This document shows, in pieces, positions 38,901 to 49,524 of a DNA stretch of 64,000 nt. The notes beneath the pieces were generated by a model. It made no database searches. It was not told the DNA's origin and saw only the letters and a program-made list of their open reading frames with translations. The position numbers and the translations under genes are program-made. Position 1 is the stretch's first letter; each line of letters begins with the position of its first letter. The DNA lies in the NCBI GenBank assembly GCA_022605955.1, contig JAKCOZ010000001.1, positions 81,704,520-81,768,519 of the forward strand, in the 5' to 3' direction. Origin of the DNA: Rallus limicola (lineage: Eukaryota > Chordata > Aves > Gruiformes > Rallidae).

Positions 38901-41171
38901 TTAAGAGTGTAACAGAGGCAGCTAAAAAAGTCGCAGTGGTTTCTAGGCATCATCGACATCATTGGTCACCTGGGAACTTCCAGTGACTTGCTATTGGTGG
39001 GGCTTACCTTATGGCTTATTTGGCATGTAGTAATTAAAACTGGTGACAAGCAACATATATTGACTCTCATTATGGCACTCAGGCTATATAGTAGCATAGA
39101 GCATCTTTCTCTTCCTTTGAATGTAAGAAGCTGGAAAATGTTACATTTGTCAGGTAATATTAACTTGCAGTTATTGTATGGATTTTTGCCTTAGTAGGCT
39201 GAAGGTTTCTTCTTCCTGCTTCTGAAGCTAACAGTTCAAAACTATTTAATTTGCAGAAACTTTATCTTATTGAGGTGAAAAAGAAGGTGCTCTTTCCTTA
39301 GACTATTTTCAGTTCTTCTGGTCTGTCTTTCAGGCATGCAGAAGTGATGAAGAAAATAATCGAAACCGTTGCAGAAGGTGGAGGAGAACTTGGAGTTCAC
39401 ATGTATCCTTTTTTTTTTGTTACTACATAGTATTCTTAGAGGTTTCTTGTGGTGTAATGAGCTGTTGCATCAAGGCTTATAAACTGGAATGCAATTGTGT
39501 GTGAAAGTAAACAGCCCTTTGTGGTAGCGCTTCCTAGGCTTCTGGGGTGAGCTTGTTTGTGCAAACTGCTGATCATTGCAGGTGGTGTGGGGAGGATGGT
39601 AAGAGTGAATGGGGAAAGTAGGGCACAGTTAAAGGGACAGGGCTTAGCCCTTGTTCATAGGGAAATGAAGAGGGTACCTGTGAGTCTAAAACAGGTAGCA
39701 GAGTAGGAGAATGAGGCTGGATGTTCACAGACTCAGACCATGGAGTAATCACTCTTCTCTGTGCAACATCTTCTGTGTTAGGTTTGGATTTGTGGTTTAT
39801 TTCTGAAAGATGTAGAGGTCTCATTATTATCTTCTTAGCATATGAGCAATATTTTGATAAAACATGCAGCTGACAAAAGCAATGGAAATTACTGAAACAG
39901 TACTGAACATCATTATCAAATGCCTCACAATCAGAGTCTTTTAGCAAGGTGACTGACCTCAGTTATGCTTTGCAATAATTCATACTGCACTTTCTGACTT
40001 AAGTAACTTCCATATTAGAAGCAAGTGTGTCCTTGAAAAATAGTGTTCTAACTGATTTTGCTGCTGTAAGGCAAGCAAGGGGGGGAATTACTGACCAACT
40101 ATAGGCCATGAATCAGCAAAATTCTTGTTGCTGGATGAGTTGAGACTTGCTTAGTTTTTGTGGCAAACAAGTGAAACTGAACTGGAAATTGACTTGTCTG
40201 GTAAGGTAGTTCAAGTCTTCTACTCTTCAGTACTTAGAAATAGCTTATCTTCAAGATTTGATTACTTTTTTGCTACTGCTAAACAAATTGAGGGGTTTTT
40301 TTTTTACAGTCAGTTTCTTTGCTCATCATCATGTGGTTTGTGTTTGTCAAAAAATGGTCCCTGAGACTGACATGCCAATATAGTAGGTTTTACATATGTC
40401 CAGCACCAACATAACCTAGTTGTTGAAGTGAAGTAGTGATTTACTTTTATTTTTTAGTTTGCTATCTGCCTCAGTCCCAAGTGGGGAGACCCTTTTGTTT
40501 ATAGTTATCCAGCATACTACAGACTGGAGATTTAGGCCCAAGATGCATTTGAAGGTGATATGCAAGGGAGATGTGGAAGGCTGTCTCTACAAAGGCAGAC
40601 TCTCTGTTTAGTGAAGCTAATCTCTCTACTTTCCCCCTTCAGCAGGAAGGGCTCTGTCAGTGGACTTTTCAGGACAGGAACCTACTTCTTTTTTCTGAGC
40701 CATTGAAGCACTGAGGAGGAGCCTTCTTTCCCTGCACCTACAGGGTGGTGGCTAGGGCTTAGCCTTAGTAAGTGCAATTCACCATGGTATTTGTTAACAA
40801 CAAATATTAAGTATGTGAATGGGATTGTAAATGTTCGTGTGGTGCTTGTAAGATTCATTGAAAATAGCTCCTGGTTTCCCTGCTTTGACCTAAAGCAGAA
40901 AGATTGGTATGTTGGGGCAAACATCTGGTGTCATTACTGGAGTTCTGCTGTGTTAATTTCCTGGTTCCTGTCTGATTGCTAGGTATCACTCTCATGTTTG
41001 GGAAGAAACACCATTGATCAGGCCTGTGACTTCTGCTTTGTTTTACAGGATTTCTAACTGTTGCACACTTTCCTTAACAAGGAACTCAGGTACCTTCTTA
41101 TTTTCTTGAAATTTGTACAGGCTGTCATTCCAACGATAGAATATGACTACACGAGGCACTTTACGATGTAA
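17837..41171 (+). CDS. ATG3: ATG3, E2-like enzyme of ATG8/LC3 lipidation (12 coding exons)
   Basis: ATG3 accepts ATG8-family proteins (LC3, GABARAP) from the E1-like ATG7 as a thioester on its active-site Cys and transfers them to phosphatidylethanolamine, helped by ATG12-ATG5-ATG16L1 at forming autophagosomes. Exons are 17837-17908, 20387-20428, 23598-23647, 24841-24911, 26677-26784, 28899-28948, 30317-30398, 30839-30873, 31624-31779, 32456-32583, 39334-39402 and 41090-41171. They sum to 945 bases, 314 aa, the human length. Residues 1-24 form the amphipathic membrane-sensing helix. An acidic flexible segment spans about 144-170 and includes the ATG12-binding stretch [13 protein letters not shown] ends at catalytic Cys264. 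Lys243, the human ATG12 auto-conjugation site, and Asp169 of the LETD site reported as caspase-8 target are kept. The C-terminus YTRHFTM is conserved. The start has A at -3. The last intron is U12-type. Confidence 0.98.
20387..20428 (+). CDS. ATG3: ATG3 exon 2
   Basis: 14 codons, residues 25-38 ([14 protein letters not shown]). Acceptor TTGCAG, donor GTAAGT, phase 0 on both sides. Confidence 0.97.
21889..21911 (+). repeat. Run of 23 guanines
   Basis: Homopolymer G tract in ATG3 intron 2 (20429-23597). It can form a G-quadruplex and is prone to length error in sequencing, so the exact count is uncertain. Confidence 0.9.
23598..23647 (+). CDS. ATG3: ATG3 exon 3
   Basis: Residues 39-54 plus two bases of Trp55 ([16 protein letters not shown]). 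Acceptor TTAACAG after a long pyrimidine run, donor GTAAGT. Confidence 0.97.
24841..24911 (+). CDS. ATG3: ATG3 exon 4
   Basis: Completes Trp55 and runs to Asn78 ([13 protein letters not shown]...), start of the E2 core sheet. Acceptor TTTACAG, donor GTAAGG. Confidence 0.97.
26677..26784 (+). CDS. ATG3: ATG3 exon 5
   Basis: Residues 79-114. Contains [15 protein letters not shown] and the acidic [12 protein letters not shown] entering the flexible region. Acceptor TTGCAG, donor GTATTT. Confidence 0.97.
27055..27165 (+). repeat. CR1 retrotransposon 3' fragment
   Basis: Short plus-oriented tail with the CR1 block TGGTTGGACTCGATGACC, then AAAGGGTCTCTTCTGACC and a degenerate GATTCTAGG end. Diverged, so old. 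Lies in ATG3 intron 5 (26785-28898). Confidence 0.75.
27529..28233 (-). mobile_element. Solo endogenous-retrovirus LTR, avian family with TGTCCAGG...end
   Basis: On the plus strand it begins TGTCCAGGGTTGACCCTGGC and ends near GCAAAGCTACAACACA, so the LTR reads on the minus strand. Blocks such as CACTCCCCTGCTCAGTGAGA, GGACAGGGAGAGATCA, CATGGGCTGCAGGGGCATC and GGCTTCTGC-like stretches match a widespread bird LTR. No internal retroviral genes. Ends are approximate and no clean target duplication was seen. Located in ATG3 intron 5, antisense to the gene. Confidence 0.75.
28899..28948 (+). CDS. ATG3: ATG3 exon 6
   Basis: Residues 115-131 ([17 protein letters not shown]), moderately diverged from human in the flexible region. 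Acceptor TTAACAG, donor GTACTT. Confidence 0.95.
30317..30398 (+). CDS. ATG3: ATG3 exon 7
   Basis: Residues 132-158 plus one base. Dominated by Asp/Glu ([16 protein letters not shown]), the acidic flexible segment. Its first ten residues differ most from the human protein. Acceptor CTAAAG, donor GTATTT. Confidence 0.96.
30839..30873 (+). CDS. ATG3: ATG3 exon 8
   Basis: Only 35 bases, residues 159-170 ([12 protein letters not shown]), the conserved ATG12-binding element overlapping the ATG7 contact. Acceptor TTTTCAG, donor GTGAGT. Confidence 0.97.
31624..31779 (+). CDS. ATG3: ATG3 exon 9
   Basis: 52 codons, residues 171-222, including [20 protein letters not shown], the E2 core. Acceptor ACCAG, donor GTATAG, phase 0. 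Confidence 0.97.
32456..32583 (+). CDS. ATG3: ATG3 exon 10, catalytic Cys
   Basis: Residues 223-264 plus two bases. Includes Lys243 and ends [11 protein letters not shown] with the active-site Cys264. Acceptor CATATAG, donor GTATGT. The following intron is 6.75 kb. Confidence 0.98.
35820..36440 (-). repeat. CR1 LINE 3' fragment
   Basis: On the plus strand it opens AATCGTAGAATCACAGAAT...GGAAGGGACC...CATCTAGTCCAACCC, the reverse complement of a CR1 tail, and continues for about 620 bases to CTGGGCTGCGAGCACACA. A 5'-truncated copy of non-functional coding remnant, in ATG3 intron 10 (32584-39333), antisense to the gene. Confidence 0.9.
38266..38298. repeat. Short AT tandem duplication
   Basis: ACATTAATTAAATTAA occurs twice in direct succession within ATG3 intron 10. 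A local replication duplication. Confidence 0.85.
38430..38568 (+). repeat. Old CR1 3' fragment
   Basis: Contains GGAGATACTCAAAAGCAGCC, AGGGTTGGACTAGATGATGA, TTTCCAACACTAG and ends GTTCTGTGATTCCAT, the plus-strand pattern of a diverged CR1 tail, in ATG3 intron 10. Confidence 0.75.
39334..39402 (+). CDS. ATG3: ATG3 exon 11
   Basis: Residues 265-287 plus two bases of Met288 ([19 protein letters not shown]). Its donor GTATCCTTTT is the U12-type 5' splice site. Confidence 0.97.
39403..41089 (+). other. ATG3: U12-type (minor spliceosome) intron 11 of ATG3
   Basis: The 5' site is GTATCCTTTT at 39403-39412, a perfect U12 donor. The branch sequence TTCCTTAAC is at 41070-41078, followed 11-12 bases later by the AG at 41088-41089. 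The lack of a pyrimidine tract between branch site and acceptor and the short spacing are both characteristic of U12 introns. Confidence 0.95.
41090..41171 (+). CDS. ATG3: ATG3 exon 12 (C-terminus)
   Basis: Completes Met288, then [20 protein letters not shown] to the ending RHFTM and TAA at 41169-41171. The acceptor CTCAG lies only 12 bases after a perfect U12 branch site. Confidence 0.97.
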
Positions 41172-41342
41172 ATCAGAGATGTTCTCCTGATTATCAAACC
41201 TTTTTTAAATAACCCATACATGTGACTTATACAGCATTACACACCATTTCTGTAACTAACCTTTTATCAAGTCGATGCATTAAAATAAAAAGTTCCATTA
41301 CCAGCCTTTTTAATAAAAATCTTTGCGTGTAATGTAAATAAA
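41172..41342 (+). other. ATG3: ATG3 3' UTR with clustered poly(A) signals
   Basis: Three AATAAA hexamers follow the stop at 41284-41289, 41312-41317 and 41337-41342, giving a short 3' UTR of about 130-190 bases. A further hexamer at 41814-41819 could give a longer form. Confidence 0.75.
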
Positions 41343-41819
41343 TCACTCATTCCTATACAGACACTGCAGTAAGAGGTGGGATTTTTTTTTTTTCTCCATA
41401 GTTCCTTCAATTTCCTTTAACAGAAGACTGTTTTGTCTATTGGAAGCTAAAATCTACTTTGCTAGTAGAAGCCCAAAGCTCTTGGCTTTATTGCTGGTTC
41501 CTGAAAATGTAGGGTTTATTTTATTTTAATTTTGTTTCCACCTATTTAACTTAAACTTGAGACCTGTGTGAATTTTTCCTACTCATGAGTGGTTATGCTC
41601 AAAATGATTTTGAAAGCTGGAAGAAAAGTGATGATCTGAGAAGGTTTGACTGCATCTTATTCTAAAATAGCTGTACCTAACCAGTCTTTAAAAGGTGATG
41701 TAGATTTACACTTGAGCAAGAAAGATTTTTACACTGTTTGAGAGAGACTTTTACGGTGTTTTTTCTTCCCAGAGACAAAAGAGGAATATTAATTTGTTGT
41801 TTGTTCATCTTGTAATAAA

Positions 41820-44800
41820 GGCAAGAACAGCCTTATTGACTAAATTATAGCTTGGGGGTAAAAGGAGAAGATTGCTATGGTAAAGTAAGGTTCAATCTTG
41901 ATTACTTATCTCTCTCAACTACACAAACTGGTAGTCTTATAGCAGGGTTTCCTTTTTGGGGTAAACATACATAAAGTCGTTCATGAATTCAAATATTGCA
42001 GGCACAGCCACTTTCTGCCCTGTGAAATACAAGTTTTTCATTAATGGAAACAGGAGGAAAAGACCAATATAAATACATATGCACACATATATGTTAGGTT
42101 CACTTAAGTTCTGTTTAGCGCTCAGGACAGCATCTTTGTCTCCCAAACATCCAACTTGCATTCTGCAAGGTAATCCCAAGTTGGGTGCCTGCAACTGACT
42201 GAATTTGCTGTTGAGTAGGAGGGTTGGTCCTTGTCTTGGCTGTCCTCTGTGCCACGCTCTTACTGAGAGCCTGTAATCAGGTTCTGTGTATTATGCCTAA
42301 ACTGTCTTTTCCCCTTTTGATATCTATCTTCGCTTCCTCTTTCTTGGAGAATCACTTAGGCAATGTCTGTAAGCGAAGGGTAGTGCTAGCTGAAACCTGT
42401 TAAAACTTAATCACACCCACTGAGTCATGCCATAGGATTTTCCCTAGCAGACTCTTCTCAAAGATGTTTTGGGCTTTTTGGTAACAAAGGAAGTAGCTGT
42501 CCTCCACCCAGCAAATAGGGGGGCTCAGAGGGGGGTGAAGAGGGGAATAGCACTTAAAATAACTAGCAGTGATGTGTATCTCTTTCCTTTGCTCTGTCAG
42601 ACTCTTCTGAAGCATGTTTCTCCCTCTAAAGGTGACTGTTCTCCTTCAGGATGGTCAGTTAGTCTTTTGTTGGTCTCCAGTGTGTTGAATTAACAAATAC
42701 CACACTTTTCTTTGTCAGGCTCTTGACACAAATAAGTGGGATAATGTTTTTTAATTTTAAGTATAAACTGATGAAGGTCTCTTTCTCTGACCTTAGAGAA
42801 ACAGAAGAGCAGCAGATCTGAAGAGAACTTGCCCATGGCTTCCATCAGCACCAAGTTATTTAATGTCTTATGCCATTTGTATTACAGAAATACCTGGTAT
42901 CACAAAAAACAATGCTTGGTGACTAATATGTGGTGTGGCTGGCTGTCAAAGTGGCTGTACCTGAGCAAGCACATTTGACTGGGGTACACTTGCAGCAGTT
43001 AATTGCACATTAATCCTTTCCTTCTGTTTGGCAGTAGTAAAACTCCATTTAGAAGTGAAGACTGCTGTAGTAGAAACAGATATAAACAAACACAAATAGA
43101 GTAGCCTCAGTTATAGCTTCTGGAAAATTGTACATGGTCATTAATTGTCTGAATTTTGCCTCTACATCAAAATGGATCATGAGGTGCTCTGCTCTGATGG
43201 AGTCCTTTTCTACTGCACATTTTCCTCCAGTTCTCATGACTTTTTACATGCATTCTAGATATCTCTGTCTTCATCTTGGACTCTAGACTGCATTCTAGTT
43301 TACAGGTGCTTCATGCAGAGATGATGTGGGTGACATTTTGATTCCACTGAATCTGTACCAAAATTCTGCACAAGAAATGGGCTGTGATGCAAAGGGAATA
43401 ACCTTACCAAGGCTTAAAATAACGACTATCATGAGTTCTGTTGTCAGACTTAAGATAGTTACTTGAAATACTCTTCAAAATGAAAAAAAAAAAAAAACCC
43501 CAACAAAACAACCCACCAGAATGACTTAGTTCCAACAAAAAAATAAATGTAGGAGAAAATCAGTAATGTTCAAGCAATGCATGAGAAGTGCACTTCTGTG
43601 TTTAGTCTTCTGTAAGTCTAATCAAAGGCTGTAGAAGGGTGGGAGTAGTGCTAACTCTGCCTTCCTGCGGCTGTGTTTTCAGGTGTGGGAAGCAGAGCTG
43701 GTTTAACCAGCTTGCTGACAAAGGGCCTCAGCCATTGCTGGAGAGCTAGTATGCCTTGGATTTGTTGGGGTGTTGTGAAGTCCATGGGACAGATGTAATT
43801 TATTGTCATCCTATGCTAAAAGGTTACTTATTCTGTGTTTATTCATGAAACACACCAATCTTTTCCTATTGGAAAATAACTTTCTCTGCTAGTAACCTCT
43901 AAGAGTTGTTCCAAGTCCACTTAATAAAAATGAAAGAAACCTGCTTGTAGAAAATGTAACCATATGAATGAAGTTAATTCATCCAACATATTGTACCTAT
44001 AGCTACAAGTAGGAGTCAGCAGTACTTGATAAGAAGCTCTCTGTTTTGATAATCCACTTTCAGTTCTAACAAGGATTTATGATAAATAAATGCAAATCTT
44101 CCTAGTTACAAACTTGCCATCCCATGCCACCTGGCTAACAGAGCGTTGTGGGCTATTACTACTTTTATTCTCTACAGAAAGCAAGCCAAGTTGAAAATGC
44201 TGCCAGGCTGACTTAGCGTGAGAGCGGCTGCTCTTATCTGGCATATCAGTTGTGAGCCTGGGCAGATAAAGAAATCTCTTGGTAAAGATGACAAACTGGA
44301 ACACAGAGAACACAAACATGGTTTAGAGTACGAGCAAAACCCTTTGTGGAGCCAAGCTGAAAAAAAAAGCAAAATTAAATAACACAGAGGGGGAAAAAAC
44401 CCAACAAACCTCCTTTTGGGTCAGTCCAAATTTTGAGTCTGGCATTATTAATGTTGTTTCTGAAGAGAGGAAGCTCTTCTCAATTTGTATCTTCTCTTTT
44501 TCTTCCTTAAAATTACTTTTTTTTTTAAAGACCAAAAGTCAGTGGTCTTAGACTTTTTTTTAATTTAATATTGTAAAATCTAATTTCAATTCTTTAATCT
44601 ATTTTTTTTCTCTGAATGTGGTCTTTGAATTCAGCATTTCTGTGCAAGTAGTTTTGGGTCCTGCTTAAATAACTGGTGTTTGCAAACATTCTGACTGGAG
44701 AAGCACCCAGTTCTAATTGGGGACAGTTGATTTCCCCCTAAGAAAAAATACAGGTTTAGTTTAAAACCTATGTATATTTAGGTTTAAAGCAATCTCATTA

Positions 44801-46008
44801 TGACTCTTCTGAAGCCTTTAGCACCAGACCTGTCTGAAATGCTGTTCTACATTCTTACTCTCTTGTAGTAAGTGTATGACCACACAAGCTACACAGCCAG
44901 CCTTTCTTTAACAGTTGCACAGAACTTGCTCTTGTATGAGCTGCCCTTGAATACAAAGCAATACATGTATTCCTTTTGAAGAACTTCTTGTCTGGAAGAA
45001 AGTGCAAGTTTCCCTGTCATTGTTTTGCCTGCTTAGATAGTTTTAAATGCAGTACATCTACTTTAAACTTCTAAAATGAGGCATTTCACCCATTAATGTT
45101 TTGTGGCTTTAGTGCCTCCTTCCTGAAGCAAAGATATTTCTCTGATGGCTTCCATTCCACGTTGTGCCAGGCAGATTTGGTAAGTTCCCCTTCTGTCTCT
45201 TACCTACATCCAGAACTGGTGTGTTTGCTGCTGATCAATAATTAACTCTTTGTTTGCCTAGGCAAGTCCTTTCATCCTTCACCAAACAAAGCATGCTTGC
45301 TGCACAGTTGTGCTTTGATTCGTGTGTTTGAATGGGAGAGATCTATGTTGGGGCATTACAAGCAACCAATTCAGCAATTGTTTTACAACTTTTTCTTCTC
45401 TGTGCAGCTTCCTCTCCATCACTATAATACAGTTGGTAAAACTGATGGCAGCCTTTAGGATGTGGCTGCCTGCTAGCATTCAGGATAATGTTTGTGATCA
45501 ACTGGAACAAAGTTTATGGCGTGCCCTAATCTGTAATTTGTAGAAAGCTGCAAATCATCTCTTAAAGAGTCACCTGCTCTTGATTGCTTGGACTGGGGCT
45601 GTTCTGGGTGAAAAGCTGGCGACCTCACTTAGCTTTAAAGGTCAGCCTCACAGCAGTACTGTGAGTACACTCTCTTGCTATTAAGTTTTCACATGGTGCG
45701 TAACGAGAAACAGGACTGCGATTACTGGGTGCCAGAACAGGCAGTAATCTGTGCCAGTGTGAAGATGCAGACTGGCCTTTCATGTTTAAAAGCATTGCTT
45801 TATGTTCTCTTTCCATGCTTGCTTTTCGTTTGGCATTTCAGAATCAGAATGTCCCAAAGGTGCTGCTCGGTTTTGGGGATAACGCCATTGTGCTGCAGAG
45901 ACTGTTTTGCCAGTGTGGACTAGACTTGTGCTCTTCCATCCGTGGCTTCTCTCTGCGACATCTTTTGGTGTTACTTGTGACTGAATGTAAATGATTTGTG
46001 ACCCAATG
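41820..46008. other. Intergenic region between ATG3 and the factor V gene, first part
   Basis: AT-rich spacer. It holds an A-rich run with CCCCAACAAAACAACCC near 43485-43515 and a 21-base direct tandem duplication at 45975-46016, but no confident gene. An exon-like segment at 45114-45180 is listed as a finding. Other open frames look random. Confidence 0.5.
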
Positions 46009-46016
46009 TAAATGAT
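45975..46016. repeat. Tandem duplication of 21 bases
   Basis: Two adjacent copies of TTGTGA(CTG/CCC)AATGTAAATGAT differing at two positions, directly before the CR1 insertion that follows. Confidence 0.85.
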
Positions 46017-46028
46017 AATTATCTATAA

Positions 46029-46350
46029 TTATCTTAAGCAGGGCATGCAGGAGGAATCAGCCAGCCCCTTTTCAGCGGTCTGTGGGGACAGGACAAGGGG
46101 CAATGGCTGCAAGTTGGAGCACAGGAAGTTCCACACCAACATGCAGAAAAACTTCTTCCCAGTGAGGGTGACAGAGCCCTGGGACAGGCTGCCCAGGGGG
46201 GTTTTGGAGTCTCCTTCTCTGGAGATATTCAAGACCCATCTGGACACCTCCCTGTGCGACCTGTCCTAGGGAACCTGCTCTGGCAGGGGGGTTGGACCCA
46301 ATGATCTCTGGAGGTCCCTTCCAACCCCTACGATTCTGTGATTCTATGAT
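46029..46350 (+). repeat. CR1 LINE 3' fragment (plus orientation)
   Basis: Encodes the end of the CR1 ORF2 protein with recognisable [12 protein letters not shown] and [10 protein letters not shown] motifs, followed by the tail GGTTGGACCCAATGATCTCT and GATTCTGTGATTCTATGAT. The 5' end is truncated. Same subfamily as the copy at 51291. Confidence 0.9.
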
Positions 46351-46969
46351 ATGTGACCCTGTGGGTAAGCACTGAGGATAAAACACAAGGTTTGCTGCAT
46401 GTGCAGCATGGTGAAGTAGAAGTAGTTAAGACAGCAGCTGTGTCTGCATGGGTAGGCTACAGACTCGGTTTGTCTTGGAAGGCTTCAGCCTGAAGAACAT
46501 GTAATGTATTCTGTGATTACTTGTCATGTGACTGTGAGCAATAACCAATGCTATCTAAAAAACGTGTGTGCATGTATTAGACTTCCACCACATCAGACAG
46601 AGGATATAATTGCAGATACTACAAATCCAGCTGAAAGGGAACAGGGTCTTTGGGTTATTAATAATGATTTTTAGAACATCGTGAAAACAAAGCCTAGTGG
46701 AGGCAACGTGATGCAGTAGCTCATAGAAAAGGGAAAATAGCAACAACAAGACACAACAGGGTGATAAAGATAATTTCAGGTGGCTCGATCATGATTTAAT
46801 CCTAAGAGGTGCAGGAATGGGAGAATATAAAAGAGTAGCCTATATTGGACTTTTTTGATAAAGAGAAGTCAGCTTTGATGATTCCTTGCTTTCAGTCACG
46901 AAACAACGGGGTTTAAACAAGTATTCTGGGTATTCACTTTTAGCCTGCAATATTTTAGCTTTTATTACA

Positions 46970-47465
46970 GGGAAGAATTAAGTACCCCAGCCAGTAACGG
47001 AGCACCCCACAGTGGGATGGGGAAGGCAATGGGAAAAAATATCCTCGTGGGTTGAGACAGTGACAGTTTATATAGGATAACAAAGGGACAAGCTAAGCAC
47101 AAATGTAATGGCTCACCACCCACGGAGGAAAAAAGAAAACAGCCCCCAATGCCCAGCCTGTTTCCAAGAAGGGATCCCACATCCCAGCTGGCTTTCCTAG
47201 TTATATACAGAGCACAACATTATATGGTATGGGATATCCGTTTGCCAGAGTGAGCCAGCTGTCCTGGCTGTGTTCTCCCAGCTTCTTGTGTGTCTGGGAG
47301 GGTGTGAGAAGCTGAAAAATCCCTGACTTGGTGTCAAAGTTAAAACTACATCACAACAACTAAAAACATCAGTGTGTTATCAATGTCATTCTCATCCTAA
47401 ATCCAAAACACAGTGCTGTACCAACTGCTAGGAAGCAAATTAACTTTATCTTATATGACACTAGG
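46970..47465 (-). mobile_element. Degraded ERVL-like LTR
   Basis: Same family as the LTR at 9204 and in the same orientation. Shared blocks include CCCACAGTGGGATGGGG, GGGTTGAGACAGTGACAGTTTA, AGCCAGCTGTCCTGGCTGTG, CAGCTTCTTGTG and AACATCAGTGTGTTATCAA. Both ends are eroded, so the boundaries are approximate. It lies between ATG3 and the factor V gene. Confidence 0.8.
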
Positions 47466-47589
47466 ATCAACAGTTCATTAAACAGAATTGCAGGAAGAAT
47501 TGTTTAAAGTGTATTTTTGTTTCATCTCCTCAGCTGGCTGCAGAAGAACACAAGGTCTTCAGATCCCTGTATGGAAAGGAGCTATAGGA

Positions 47590-49524
47590 ACAGCACTGTA
47601 AAGCCCAGTGGATGGAGATTGGATTCAAATATGGATCAGTTTCTGTTCTGATAAAGATACATGATATGTTGTGTGTGCTGCTGTATGACCGTGGAAGACC
47701 TGGAGATCAGACAAACAAATTGAAAAGCAAAAATGGTTTGGACTTAAAAGAATGTGGAAGGCAGTTCACTGCCAAGTGCTTCCCATTGGATCTAGACTGA
47801 AGGAAGGAATTGTCCATCTGCTCAGAGATTTCTTCCATAAAAGTTCTTCTAGGCATTTTCACACAAACTGTCAAACTCTTAAGCATTGAAATCACGATCC
47901 TGATCCAGAGATGAGATTAGGACCAGAGTAGAAATGAGACAAACTTTATAGCCTTTTAATTAAAAATTGAAGTAGTTTACCAAGGGTTGCAGTGAGATAT
48001 TTAAAGCAATTATTAATAGTTATATAATACATAATATTGGACTATGTTTACCTTAGATTTTTCTCTTCGATATCAGTACAACAACTTAGTTGCTGGGTTG
48101 TGGGTTTTGAATCCTTTTCATGGATACTGTCTGTGCCAAAGCAGGTTTTGGGAGCTCCACTCACAAGCCATAGGAAGTAATGTAAGTTCAATTTGCTGCC
48201 TTGAAACTGTTCCATGACATCTGTAGTCTTATGCTGTCCCACTGATCGTGATTGTTTTCAGTTTTAGGCATCAGACTATTCTGAAGTTTGGTAGGGAGTA
48301 TTTGGCTATTGGTCTTCATGGACTTATTTTTTCCCAGTCATCTTCCCTACCTTAGAAGAGGCCGTGTGGTGCCATATAGTTTGGGAGAGCTGCCAGTTAG
48401 AATGTTCTTCTGGTGAACAGCATGTCAAACCTAGAATTGATCAGGTTTTCTCTTGAAGTAGCCTGAGGAAATGTTGTCCATATTTTTGTCTGGATCTGGA
48501 AAGAATTACCTTGATTTGTGGATTTAGGTATTTTTTTTTCATTAAAACATTAGCAAAGCATTATTGGAAAAGTTCTGATCATCTATTCATGGGATTTTTC
48601 TTTTGCCAGTAATCCCAGTCTATGGGAAACACATTCAATGTCCTTGTTCTGATAAACTTGTCAGCACTGTCAAAAGCAGGGAAGCATTTTTGGTGATATA
48701 CTTGTCATTGATAATTAGCCTATTAAAATATATTTTCCTAATTATTTCTCTATAGATAAATGTCAACAGGTCCTAATCAAGAGCAGATCAGAATGAATCT
48801 GACTACAGGCAGGTCTTTGGGCTGACCTGTTAGGTGCCACTGAGAAGCCTGCGTGTTATCCATTCCCTGAGATACGTGAGAGTGTCCTGGGAACTGAGCT
48901 GAAGCAGCCAACATGTTTGGAAATGTTTACTGACTATTATGAGCATGCAGCATACAGTGATCTGAACTAGACTTGACCTCTGCATCCACCTCTAGTCCCC
49001 ACACCTAATCCTTCAGTATTTTGCTTTCTAACTGCGAAGGATTTCTCAGATGTAGTATCTACCTGGGAAACTTGAATCAGTGCCAGATGTGTGTTGGTTT
49101 CCAGTTTTATGGGAAGATAAAAGAATGCATCCCCTTTCTCCCTAACCATGCAGGTCAAACATCCTGTAATTGTAAGTAATCTAAGTAATTGTTTTCTGTT
49201 TCTTGATATCCTGCTGCTTCAGGAGACAATGACCCAGCCGTGGTCTGAGGTGGGGCTGGAGCTGCTTCTCCTTGGTGCCTGCCTCGCTGAAGATGGTGTG
49301 GAGGAGGGGAAGGAAGGTAGTTTAAACAGCTTTTTATCTCTATTGGATCCCTGTCAGTCAGGGGAGGAGGAGGTGAAGAGCAATGACCTGAGCGTAGCGA
49401 ATGCTGTGTTACCCTCTTGCATCACGATTATTTCATTTCTGAGGGGAAGTTAGAAGCAGCAACAGGAATAAAAGCAGCAGTTTCTGCCTTGTCTTCCAGA
49501 GCAGCATCAGCAGGCGTCTGTACC
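47590..49524. other. Upstream region of the factor V gene
   Basis: About 1.9 kb without recognisable repeats. The 5' UTR and promoter of the factor V-like gene should lie in its last few hundred bases. I see no clear TATA box or liver-factor site that I would defend. Confidence 0.4.

Noticed and set aside
43682..43749. Possible terminal exon after TGTTTTCAG reading CGKQSWFNQLADKGPQ then stop
   Set aside because: No donor exon upstream in matching phase, no recognised protein, and very short. Kept out of the feature list.
45841..45994. Possible exon after GCATTTCAG with a 50-codon open frame
   Set aside because: It overlaps the 21-base tandem duplication, has no family resemblance and no matching neighbour phase.
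46012..46386. Protein-like open frames with GDRTRGNG and DRLPRGV motifs (also at 51365-51605 and 56677-56892)
   Set aside because: These are the ends of CR1 retrotransposon ORF2 in truncated copies, not host genes.
49148..49453. 101-codon frame just upstream of factor V exon 1
   Set aside because: Low-complexity Leu/Glu-rich frame without a link to the exon 1 frame or a recognised family; more likely 5' flanking or UTR sequence.
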